The notes under the pieces were generated by a model that did not search any database, was not told the DNA's origin, and saw nothing but the letters and a program-made list of their open reading frames with translations. Position numbers and translations under genes: made by a program. Shown one piece after another: positions 1 to 7,094 of a stretch of DNA of 12,034 nucleotides. Positions within the stretch are counted from its first letter, which is position 1, and every line of letters begins with the position of its first letter. The DNA is from Conidiobolus incongruus B7586. Lineage: Eukaryota > Entomophthoromycota > Entomophthoromycetes > Entomophthorales > Conidiobolaceae. The stretch spans positions 1 through 12,034 of the forward strand of contig JNEM01013231.1 of the NCBI GenBank assembly GCA_000697335.1. Reading direction: 5' to 3'.

Positions 1-373
1 CTCCAACAATAACTCGAACTCTTCTAACAATAGCTCCTCTAACAACTCCACTGGAAACAATTCCTCTAACTCCAATAACAACTCAAGCTCATCTAACAAC
101 AATTCCAACTCTTCGAACAACAGCTCTAACTCCTCTAACAACAGTTCCTCTAACTCAAACAACAGCTCCAACTCCTCTAACAACAGTTCTTCTAACTCAA
201 ACAACAATTCTAACTCCAACAATAACTCGAACTCTTCTAACAATAGCTCCTCTAACAACTCCACTGGAAACAATTCCTCTAATTCTAATAATAACTCAAG
301 CTCATCTAACAACAATTCCAACTCTTCGAACAACAGCTCTAACTCCTCTAACAACAGTTCCTCTAACTCAAAC
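1..373 (+). repeat. 213-bp coding tandem repeat
   Basis: Bases 1-160 recur at 214-373 (offset 213 bp, 71 codons). I count three differences in 160 positions, all synonymous (AAC/AAT or TCC/TCT). Similarity fades beyond 373. A smaller 42-bp unit (121-162 and 163-204) is nested inside, with two synonymous differences. The duplication keeps the Ser/Asn frame. The window edge cuts the array, so more copies may lie upstream. Confidence 0.85.
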
Positions 374-1276
374 AATAATTCTAACTCCAATAATAGCTCG
401 AACGCTTCTAACAATAGCTCGAACTCTTCTAACAATAGCTCATCTAGTAATTCCTCATCCTCTCACAATTCTTCCTCATCCTCATCCTCTTCCTCATCCT
501 CATCATCTAACAATAGTTCCAACAACTCCTCTTCCAGTAAAATGGAAAGTCACACAAACACTGTAAATGGCAATACTACTGGATTACAAACCTTTACCGA
601 GTCCAAGATTGTAAATAATCAGATTGTCACTACGGTTACCAAGAAAGATGCCCAAGGAAATATTATCAGTCAAAATTCTCATATTGACGGATTCTACCCT
701 AATAACAATAACAGTAATAGCATTAATAGCAGTAATAGCAGTAACAGCAGTAACAGCAGTAACAGCAGTAACAGCAGTAACAGCAGTAACAGCAGTAACA
801 GCAGTAACAGTAACAATAGTAACAGTAACAATAGTAACAACGGCAACAATAATGCTTCTCAAAACTCCAATTTCAACTCATCATCTTCCTCATCCTCATC
901 CTCCTCTCACACTTCCTCGTCTACTAACAACGGTGTAACCAATTCCTCTTCCAGTCAAATGGAAAGCAACAGCAACACTGTAAATGGTAAAACCACCGGA
1001 TCTCAAACGTTTACCGAATCCAAGACTGTAAATGGCCAGACTATCACCACAGTCACCAAGAAAGATGCCCAAGGAAACGTTATTAGCACAAATACCTTTA
1101 TCAACGGAGCCAACGGTAACAACAACTCTTCTTCTAACTCCTCTAGCAACCAATCCTCTAACTCGTCCGGCAACCAAAGTCAAAACTACTATCAAAGCGG
1201 ATACAACTCCGGTACAGCCTACTCCATTGTTGACAATACTCAATCCTTTTACGATCCCTTCGCTGGAAGCAACTAA
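2..1276 (+). CDS. Ser/Asn-rich low-complexity protein with two TVNG modules (5'-partial)
   Basis: The frame is open from position 2 to a TAA at 1274-1276, giving 424 visible residues. The start codon lies upstream of the window; the first in-frame ATG (542) begins a module and is unlikely to be the true start, because the same Ser/Asn repeat reads open for 180 codons before it. In order: Ser/Asn repeats (visible residues 1-155), a poly-Ser stretch, TVNG module 1 (about 181-230), a (Asn-Ser-Ser)n tract, a second poly-Ser stretch, module 2 (about 320-369), Ser/Asn/Gln linker, and a tail with the only Tyr residues, ending DPFAGSN. No Cys is visible. Asn-X-Ser/Thr sequons are very dense, consistent with a heavily glycosylated surface or matrix protein, but no signal peptide can be seen because the N-terminus is missing. 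No hydrophobic C-terminal GPI signal is present. Function is not recognised. The shared module ties it to the two minus-strand genes. Confidence 0.85.
   Translation, partial: SNNNSNSSNNSSSNNSTGNNSSNSNNNSSSSNNNSNSSNNSSNSSNNSSSNSNNSSNSSNNSSSNSNNNSNSNNNSNSSNNSSSNNSTGNNSSNSNNNSSSSNNNSNSSNNSSNSSNNSSSNSNNNSNSNNSSNASNNSSNSSNNSSSSNSSSSHNSSSSSSSSSSSSSNNSSNNSSSSKMESHTNTVNGNTTGLQTFTESKIVNNQIVTTVTKKDAQGNIISQNSHIDGFYPNNNNSNSINSSNSSNSSNSSNSSNSSNSSNSSNSSNSNNSNSNNSNNGNNNASQNSNFNSSSSSSSSSSHTSSSTNNGVTNSSSSQMESNSNTVNGKTTGSQTFTESKTVNGQTITTVTKKDAQGNVISTNTFINGANGNNNSSSNSSSNQSSNSSGNQSQNYYQSGYNSGTAYSIVDNTQSFYDPFAGSN
542..691 (+). other. TVNG module, copy 1 (coding domain)
   Basis: This is a 50-residue block starting MES and ending HIDG. 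Its 30-residue ungapped core (560-649) opens with TVNGNTTG, has a second half-unit IVNN 16 residues later, and closes with TKKD. It matches copy 2 (959-1108) at 37 of 50 residues. Both copies are preceded by a poly-Ser stretch and SSSS-K/Q, so the duplicated unit includes the Ser linker (roughly 465-691 and 885-1108). The fold is unknown; the alternating Thr/Val pattern suggests short beta strands (inference). Confidence 0.75.
725..835 (+). repeat. 9-bp microsatellite coding (Asn-Ser-Ser)n
   Basis: Nine consecutive 9-bp units AAY-AGC-AGT run from 725 to 805, then two 15-bp units AAC-AGT-AAC-AAT-AGT run to 835. All are in frame and lie between the two TVNG modules. The near-uniform codon pattern, unlike the mixed Ser codons earlier in the gene, points to recent slippage expansion. 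Confidence 0.85.
959..1108 (+). other. TVNG module, copy 2 (coding domain)
   Basis: This is the second 50-residue block (MES to FING). Its core (977-1066) opens TVNGKTTG, repeats TVNG after 16 residues and ends TKKD, followed by AQGN. The core matches the C-terminal module of the 2876-4069 gene at 18 of 30 positions without gaps, making it the best bridge between this gene and the minus-strand pair. Confidence 0.75.
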
Positions 1277-1319
1277 ACTATTTGCCAGTAGTTATCATAA
1301 TTAGAATTTAATTTTTATC

Positions 1320-1325
1320 AATAAA
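1320..1325 (+). terminator. candidate poly(A) signal of the first gene
   Basis: AATAAA lies 44 nt downstream of the TAA. The motif is expected often by chance in such AT-rich DNA, but a same-sense copy lies 32-48 nt after all three stop codons in the window. Confidence 0.45.
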
Positions 1326-1618
1326 TTTTCAACTAAATTATAAGTTTTTATATTTTTAGAATTTGGCTACGAAATTTCAAATTATATATTTAATATATCA
1401 TGTTTTTTTGGTTCCAGCTTCCTCAAATAGTCATAATTTTTTGAATTTCTTAAACTAGATCAATTTACTTGATTTTGACCATTGTTAATTATAACATGGA
1501 TAAATTAGAATATATCCTAATTATATATTATTTTACAATAAATTTGATGTTGTATAGTGAATTGTGATAAAAAAAATTAAAAAAAGAGGATATAAATAAT
1601 ATAATAATGAAAAATAAT

Positions 1619-1626
1619 AAAAAAAA
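1619..1626 (-). terminator. Pol III terminator of tRNA-Arg
   Basis: Eight consecutive T on the minus strand begin about 11 nt after the mature 3' end of the tRNA. This is the standard RNA polymerase III stop signal. Confidence 0.75.
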
Positions 1627-1636
1627 TTATTTCAAA

Positions 1637-1709
1637 CACCCCTACTGGGGATCGAACCCAGAATCCCCGGATTAGAAGTCCGATGCCTTATCCATTGGGC
1701 CATAGGGGC
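1637..1709 (-). tRNA. tRNA-Arg (anticodon UCU), intronless
   Basis: The 73-nt gene folds into a full cloverleaf. The acceptor is GCCCCTA/TAGGGGT (six Watson-Crick pairs plus G1-U72), with discriminator G73. The D stem is GCC/GGC, the anticodon stem TCGGA/TCCGG encloses loop CTTCTAA, the variable loop has 5 nt, and the T stem CTGGG/CCCAG encloses TTCGATC. Anticodon TCT (positions 34-36) reads AGA. The internal A box (TGGCCCAATGG, 1692-1702) and B box (GGTTCGATCC, 1649-1658) match eukaryotic Pol III consensus. CCA is not encoded, as expected for a nuclear eukaryotic tRNA. There is no anticodon-loop intron. As I recall, yeast tRNA-Arg(UCU) also has G1-U72 and G73, so these are family traits. This is the only tRNA seen in the window. 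Confidence 0.95.
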
Positions 1710-2348
1710 TTAAATCATAAAAAATTCTTCATGATTAATAGATATTAAAAAATTTCCTCTTATATACTTGATTATTTTTTTTCATTATTTGATATTTTTC
1801 AAATATCTTACAATTTTTCTCCTATCCTAAAATTACTATCTTCTTCTTAATGGATTAATATATTATTTTCAATTAAATCTATTCATTGTATTCATATAAT
1901 ATATTAATGTGATTCAACTAATTATATATAACCTAAATTTTGTTAAGTCTAATTTTATTTAATTCATAGGTTCGCCAATATATAGTGGTTGATAATTTTA
2001 GAATTGAATAGCTCACTCGACAACAATATTATTATGTTGAAATTAAATAGTTAAATAGGCATTATAAAAATATTTTTTTATATTTAAACTAAACAGTTGA
2101 TATTATATTTCAATATTCAAGCTTTCAATTCCATATTAAAAGTAAAATATAAATTGTTTTTATAGTCATAAAATACTTTGATATCATGTTACTGTTGATA
2201 GCATAGAAATTATATTCCGTTGTATCAAACATTTCATATGAGGATGATATTGCAACCCAATTAAATAATGAGTATTCGATATGATAAAATATATTATCCT
2301 TTAGTATAGTGAAATATATTTTGAAAAGTTTCAATATATAAATAAAAG

Positions 2349-2350
<2 letters not shown>

Positions 2351-2389
<39 letters not shown>
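2351..2389. repeat. (TA)n microsatellite, about 19.5 units
   Basis: Uninterrupted TA dinucleotides run for 39 bases. The tract is self-complementary and probably length-variable between isolates. Confidence 0.95.
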
Positions 2390-2391
<2 letters not shown>

Positions 2392-2838
2392 TATTATAAA
2401 GAAAATAATATTACGAATGAAATATTTGAGTATGCACGATTAGGTTATTCACGAATGAATTGAGTTGGTAATGTATATTCATCAATGTAAATCAATTTCG
2501 TTATGAAACAAATATTCCAATTTCAACCCATTTTCACACATCATAAACGATGGAAAAATGATCAATCAAGACTACAGTTATATAGCTTATAGTAATAATA
2601 TAAACTTTGTGTATATATATATTTCAATAAAATCTTGGTAATTTTTAATAATTATAAAAAATAATATTAAATAAAAAATTATTAATTGATACTTAAAAAT
2701 TTTTTTATGAAATTTTAATTAAAAATAATATTATATTAATATTATAAAATAAACTAACTTTTCATTAATTAGTTATAATTTAAATATCATTAATTTTAAA
2801 TCTAAATTTAAAAAATTATAAAATTGATTAATATTGTA

Positions 2839-2844
2839 TTTATT
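2839..2844 (-). terminator. candidate poly(A) signal of the 2876-4069 gene
   Basis: AATAAA on the minus strand, 32 nt past the stop codon. Its placement resembles that in the other two genes, but its AT-rich setting makes chance occurrence possible. Confidence 0.45.
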
Positions 2845-2875
2845 AAATTGAATTAAAAAGAGAGATTAAGTTGAA

Positions 2876-4069
2876 TTAGTTGGAGAGATCCTTAGTAGAG
2901 GAAGTAGATTTAGTGACACCGTTGACAGTTTCCGATTGAGAGTTGGTTTCTTGGCCGGTGGTCTTGCCGTTGACAGTCTTAGTCTCGCGATCAGTCTTGG
3001 ATTCGGATGATTTGCTGCCGGTGCGGGAGTCCCAGGAAGATTCCGACTTAGTGGAGCTGGATTTGGAGCTGGACTCAGAGTTAGAGGTGCCACCGTTGTT
3101 CTGATTGTTGGTGCCGTTGGCCGATTGGTTGTTGGTGCTGGAGTTCTGGGCGTTGGATGAGTTGCTTTGCTGGTTGCTCTGGTTTAATTGCTGGGTGCTA
3201 GAGGATTTGTTTGCTTGATTGCTAGAACTGGTGTTTTGGCTGTTGGAAGCGCTATTTTCTTCGTGAGCAGAGTGAGAGTTGTTTGAGGAGTTGTTGGATG
3301 AGTTGTTGGATGAGTTGTTGGATGAGTTGTTGGATGAGTTGTTGGATGAGTTGTTAGCTTGGCTGTTCATGAAGTTATTGACCATATTCATGTAGTCATT
3401 GGAGGCGTTAGAGCTGTTGTTATTCACAGTATTGGAGGTGTTACCGTTATTTACAGTATTGGAGGTGTTACTATTATTTACAGTATTGGAGGTGTTACTA
3501 TTATTTACAGTATTGGAGGTGTTACTATTATTTACAGTATTGGAGCTGTTGTTAGTTACATTACTAGCGTTGTTGTTGGTAACGGAGCTGTTATTATTAT
3601 TAGAAACGTTGTTAGCGTTGTTATTAGTGTTGTTATTAGTGTTGTTGTTGGTGTTGTTGTTGGTCATGTTGTTTTGGTTGTTGTTAGTAACGTCGGTTCT
3701 GTTGTTGTTGGTAGTGTTGTTGTTATTGTTGTTGGTGGTATTAGTTTGGTTGTTGTTGGTAGTGTTGTTGGCAGTGTTATTGGTGGTGTTATTAGTTTGG
3801 TTATTGGTAGTGTTGTTGGCAGTGTTGTTGGTATTGTTAGTGTTATTGGTGTTGTTGGTGTTATTAGTATTGTTAGAATCGGTCTTATTGTTGATCATAT
3901 TATTGATCATTTGTTTCTTGTGTTGCATCATACCATTGATAAGAGGATAAATAAGGCCGAAAGTTCTACGATCCAAAACGATATCGGCTTCTTTAGATTC
4001 GAAATCAACAGGCTTTGAGAGACCAGCACCCAATAAAGCGGAAGTGATGACAATGTTGATTACCTTCAT
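2876..4069 (-). CDS. secreted Asn/Thr/Ser-repeat protein with C-terminal TVNG module (paralog A, 397 aa)
   Basis: Complete frame, ATG at 4069 (A at -3), TAA at 2876-2878. Residues 1-18 form a signal peptide (MKVIN, then a hydrophobic stretch to GAGLS). Residues 19-35 form a short acidic propeptide ending LDRR, a likely Kex2-type site. Residues 36-65 are the only ordinary-complexity mature segment (TFGLIYPLIN, then a Met/Gln/Lys/Asn run). An Asn/Thr tract with 9-bp-type NNT periodicity follows, then a 27-bp repeat array (about 174-215), a short NDYMNMVNNFM island (about 223-233), an Asn-Asn-Ser-Ser array (about 238-265), HSAHEEN, a Ser/Gln/Asn linker, and a conserved C-terminal domain (about 331-397) with SRTGS and the TVNG module, ending TKDLSN. 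There is no Cys, no transmembrane segment after the signal, and no GPI signal. Sequons are abundant, so heavy N-glycosylation is likely. Inferred role: extracellular or wall matrix protein. The family is not recognised. Its sister is at 7095-8525 in the same orientation. Confidence 0.9.
   Translation of the reverse strand: MKVINIVITSALLGAGLSKPVDFESKEADIVLDRRTFGLIYPLINGMMQHKKQMINNMINNKTDSNNTNNTNNTNNTNNTNNTANNTTNNQTNNTTNNTANNTTNNNQTNTTNNNNNNTTNNNRTDVTNNNQNNMTNNNTNNNTNNNTNNNANNVSNNNNSSVTNNNASNVTNNSSNTVNNSNTSNTVNNSNTSNTVNNSNTSNTVNNGNTSNTVNNNSSNASNDYMNMVNNFMNSQANNSSNNSSNNSSNNSSNNSSNNSSNNSHSAHEENSASNSQNTSSSNQANKSSSTQQLNQSNQQSNSSNAQNSSTNNQSANGTNNQNNGGTSNSESSSKSSSTKSESSWDSRTGSKSSESKTDRETKTVNGKTTGQETNSQSETVNGVTKSTSSTKDLSN
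2888..2977 (-). other. TVNG module of paralog A
   Basis: Residues 365-394 open TVNGKTTG, repeat TVNG exactly 16 residues later, and close with TKD at the same offset as the other three copies. Here the module sits three residues before the C-terminus rather than internally. Confidence 0.75.
3276..3356 (-). repeat. 12-bp coding repeat (Asn-Asn-Ser-Ser)n
   Basis: Tandem 12-bp units read AAC-AAC-TCA-TCC on the coding strand. The central five copies are identical, with degenerate units at the ends. This is an in-frame expansion inside paralog A. The equivalent region of paralog B is longer and more mixed, so this tract accounts for part of the length difference. Confidence 0.85.
3426..3550 (-). 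repeat. 27-bp coding minisatellite, about 4.6 copies
   Basis: Units begin at 3426, 3453, 3480, 3507 and 3534 (27-bp spacing) and encode the nonapeptide NTSNTVNNS. The middle copies are identical; the first has TTACCGTTA in place of TTACTATTA on the plus strand. Each unit contains at least one Asn-X-Ser/Thr sequon. Confidence 0.9.
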
Positions 4070-4139
4070 AGTTTTTGATGTTACTTTTTATTGATTTAGA
4101 TTGAATTGTCTTTAATACTTTGATACATTTTCAATGTTA

Positions 4140-4147
4140 TATTTATA
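4140..4147 (-). promoter_or_regulatory. TATA box of paralog A
   Basis: TATAAATA on the minus strand, its upstream end 78 nt before the ATG. The surrounding TATAAATATA recurs at a similar place before paralog B, which raises it above AT-rich background. Transcription would start about 30 nt downstream, leaving a leader of roughly 40-50 nt. Confidence 0.65.
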
Positions 4148-4215
4148 CTAAATATCATAATTTTCCAAAACTCCAAACGTACATATTAATTGTCTAAATA
4201 TGATATTCTTTCGTA

Positions 4216-4250
4216 TAGGCGTAGCCCAGAATGCAACTTGGAAATACGGC
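4216..4250 (-). promoter_or_regulatory. conserved upstream element of paralog A
   Basis: On the coding strand this block holds CCAAGTTGCAT and, 7 nt further on, TACGCCTA, preceded by GCCGTAT. The same two motifs precede paralog B (6-nt gap). The ATGCAACTTGG core starts 162 nt from the first base of the ATG here and 163 nt there. It is more G+C-rich than its surroundings, as expected of a retained protein-binding site. Weak similarity continues to about 4280. Confidence 0.6.
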
Positions 4251-4280
4251 GAAATTTGAAAAATAATTTCGATATATTAC

Positions 4281-7094
4281 GATTTCAAAAATTATTAACT
4301 AATATTATATTTTTTATAGCATTTTTAAATAAATTTTGTAAATATTATCATATCTCTGAACACAGTTCAATGTTATATATATATGTGGGAATTATATATT
4401 GATTCATATGTGAGTGAATGATCACTGATTATACACGTAATTAAGTTTCTTATTTGAATCAAGCTCATTCAATTGGTATTGATGACTTGAAAAATTTGCA
4501 CATTAGCAAAACAATTGCAATTAAAATGAAATTAAATGGCAATGATTTTGCGGATAAACCTCATAATTTAGACTAACTAAACAAATTTTCAGATTTCATT
4601 TCAGTGAATTACTTAACCCTTTCACCGAATTTGATATCTTATTCACCTCACGTGTTATTCATCAATATAATTGGTTTCCATGTTTAATATAATAAGTTTT
4701 TAGTTGATTAGAGTTTGATAAAAATTTTAAGTAATATGAAATATGAGCAATATAGAATTTCTCATTAAATATAAATTCATGTGATATAATTAAGAGTTTA
4801 TAAGTAAACAATGGAATTTTATAATTGTGTAGGCATTATATTAAATATTTGCACCACATATTAATTGAAGACAATCTTTTTTGATGATATAATTCATTAA
4901 TCTATCATTTTAGTATAAGATTTATGTTAAATTTAGATTGTACAATATATACTATATATTAACTAGCTTTATTAATTAGGTATTAGTATATTCCATTTAA
5001 ATTATTGCAAATAATTTCTAGTCGAAAATTTATAACTAAACTAATATGGAGAATTATAATGATGATGAACTTTATTATTTTAGCATTTTTGAAAATTGAA
5101 ACAAAAGTAGATGAAAGGTTGAAATAAATACATGAAATATAATTTAAGATAATATTTCAAATTTTATAATTTGATGATAAAAATAGATTAATAGTTTTGT
5201 TTATACTATTTTGAATATTACAATTAATCAAAGATATTATAATCTAATAATTTAATTATTAATAAATTTTTCAGTAGCTTTATAGGTTTGAAAGAATTCA
5301 AATTTGCTATAGTTTATATTAATACGATTTAGAAATTTAAACGAGAATGAGATAAGCTATCGAACAATCATTATGATAATAGTAACCTGATAATTGTACT
5401 TTTACTCGCCTATAATATTTTCATTTTTACATTGTCTCACTATCAATGAATTATATTATACTTGAATAGAGCTCACACTGTTAATGAGTTAAATGCTCAA
5501 TTGAATTGAGCGATATATTTATCAATCATATTCATTCCATTTTTATAGATACTAAGTTTCATTTTCTCCGAAATTGGTTATTGTTTCATTGAATATACCA
5601 AACATTTAATCCAAACTTAATGTTTAATAATTGAAAATAATTTCAATATGAATTCAAAATTAAAATGATATCATAACATTATTTTATTTAATTCATAACA
5701 TTTATATTGGTTATTTGAATTTATTGATGTCTTTCATCAACTCGAAATATTTGTAAATTGAAGATGGATATGCATATAAAAGCACATATATCGTAAATAT
5801 AGTCTGATTTGCTTAACAAATAGATTATTCAGTTTTTTACAATAATATAGTCGAGCAAGATATAACTCAGTAAAATTATATTTACTCTAAATCAATTTTT
5901 AGTTTGTACAAATTGTGGCATTCTGCCAATTTGTTCGGGCTTTTAGAGTTACACAATCAATTGAGTTGAATTGATAATTGAGTGCTGATCATAAATATAC
6001 ACTGTAATCGATTGAAACATTATTTAAAGTTCAATCATTTTGCCCCATCTATTACAGTATATTTAGTTTGATATAATTTAATGCGTATTGAAAAAATTCT
6101 TTATAATACATTTAAAAATATGATAAAATTAATTTAAAATTATTTTAATTAAATAAATTTTTACTTAATAAACAAATGATTGACATTCAATTACCAAATA
6201 TCATAAATTGATTTTGATGATTTTAGAACTTATATAACGCCACATTTTATAGATTTTCCCATTTTTTACAGTAAAATTTTTATTAATTTGAGGTGTCATT
6301 ATACATATTAGATATTTTATTTTAAGAACTGAAAGCTACAATTTAAAATAATTGATGGAAAAAATAATAAGGAATAACAGTTGAAAAGATATTTTCAAAG
6401 CAGAAAAGCAATAGTTTTGATTGCATTTGGTATTTCGAATAATATCACTTTTTAGCTCAAATAAATTTAAATCATAACTGGTTAAATATACAAACTTGGA
6501 GTGAAAAATGTAATTGATTCAATTATATATATATGTTTTTCAACAGCTTATATATAATAGATTATGATTTTGAAATAAAGCATTAAAGTATATATATGAA
6601 ATTCAACATGCATTATTTAAGATATTTCATATAATATCAAAAATATGAAATAAAAGAAATTTGAATTTGAAATAATAATATAAACTGATTTTTATTAGAC
6701 TAAAATAAGATATATTTATATCCTTGATTATGAATTATAAACTCTTAAAATTAATAATATTAAACAAATAAATAGATTTTAATTTGTGAATAATAATTAG
6801 AATTATTAAAATCAATAAATATATAACTATATTTAAAATTCTTTTATCTAAAAGAGGAATATTTCCTTTTTAATTGAATTTGAATATTAAAAGTAAATTT
6901 AGATGTTTTTTTTAATTAGTTTTATAAAAATTAGGGTAATATTAGTGCTTAACTATTGTATAGATTTATAATTAATGTAATTGAGTTTTAGTTATATTTT
7001 ATAATATGAAATATATAGTTTTAATTTTAATTGATATAATTTATTTCTAAATCGAATTGAAAGCTTAAAGATAAGGTGTTATGATTGGGTTAGT
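4281..7094. other. AT-rich intergenic spacer between the two paralogs
   Basis: About 2.8 kb with no supportable gene on either strand. I see no RNA gene, no long repeat and no element ends. The only small items are a 17-bp palindrome (5495-5511) and the candidate poly(A) signal of paralog B at 7042-7047. It shows no clear similarity to the spacer right of paralog B, so any duplication that produced the pair is not visible here. Confidence 0.65.
7042..7047 (-). terminator. candidate poly(A) signal of paralog B
   Basis: AATAAA on the minus strand, 48 nt after the stop codon. Same caveat about AT-rich background as for the other two. Confidence 0.45.

Larger units (their letters stand above)
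1277..1636. other. AT-rich intergenic spacer
   Basis: No gene is visible. The spacer contains a candidate poly(A) signal AATAAA at 1320-1325, 44 nt after the stop of the first gene, and the Pol III terminator of the tRNA at 1619-1626. The rest is A/T-rich sequence with homopolymer runs. Confidence 0.7.
1710..2875. other. AT-rich intergenic spacer between the tRNA and the 2876-4069 gene
   Basis: No supportable gene is seen. It contains a (TA)n microsatellite at 2351-2389 and, near its right end, the candidate poly(A) signal of the minus-strand gene. The 2650-2860 part is almost purely A/T. Confidence 0.7.

Noticed and set aside
584-1304. Alternative frames on both strands over the first gene
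   Set aside because: They consist of simple repeats of Thr-Ala-Val or Thr-Val type and arise from the (AAC AGC AGT)n tract. Only the +2 frame continues the upstream Ser/Asn coding and has conserved modules.
2125-2334. Minus-strand frame of 69 codons
   Set aside because: Ile/Tyr/Phe/Asn composition is what random AT-rich DNA gives. No homology, signal or promoter pairing is apparent.
2876-2990. GPI-anchor signal at the C-terminus of the repeat proteins
   Set aside because: The C-terminus (TKDLSN) is polar in both paralogs, with no hydrophobic tail, so a GPI-anchored wall protein is not supported.
3276-3550. Regular short repeats that could be mistaken for a CRISPR-like array
   Set aside because: The units are direct tandem copies with no unique spacers, are in coding frame, and lie in a eukaryotic gene.
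3359-4018. Two plus-strand frames (3359-4018 and 3399-3950), Val/Ile- and Leu-rich, resembling membrane proteins
   Set aside because: Antisense shadows of paralog A. Their apparent hydrophobicity comes from complementing AAC/ACC codons (GTT, GGT) and shifted versions of them.
4190-4402. Plus-strand frame of 70 codons
   Set aside because: It overlaps the conserved upstream element of paralog A, has AT-rich random composition after its first third, and has no counterpart at the paralog B promoter.
5495-5511. 17-bp palindrome (8-bp arms, 1-nt centre)
   Set aside because: A single short A/T-rich palindrome is expected by chance in several kilobases of such DNA. No partner copy or neighbouring element was found.
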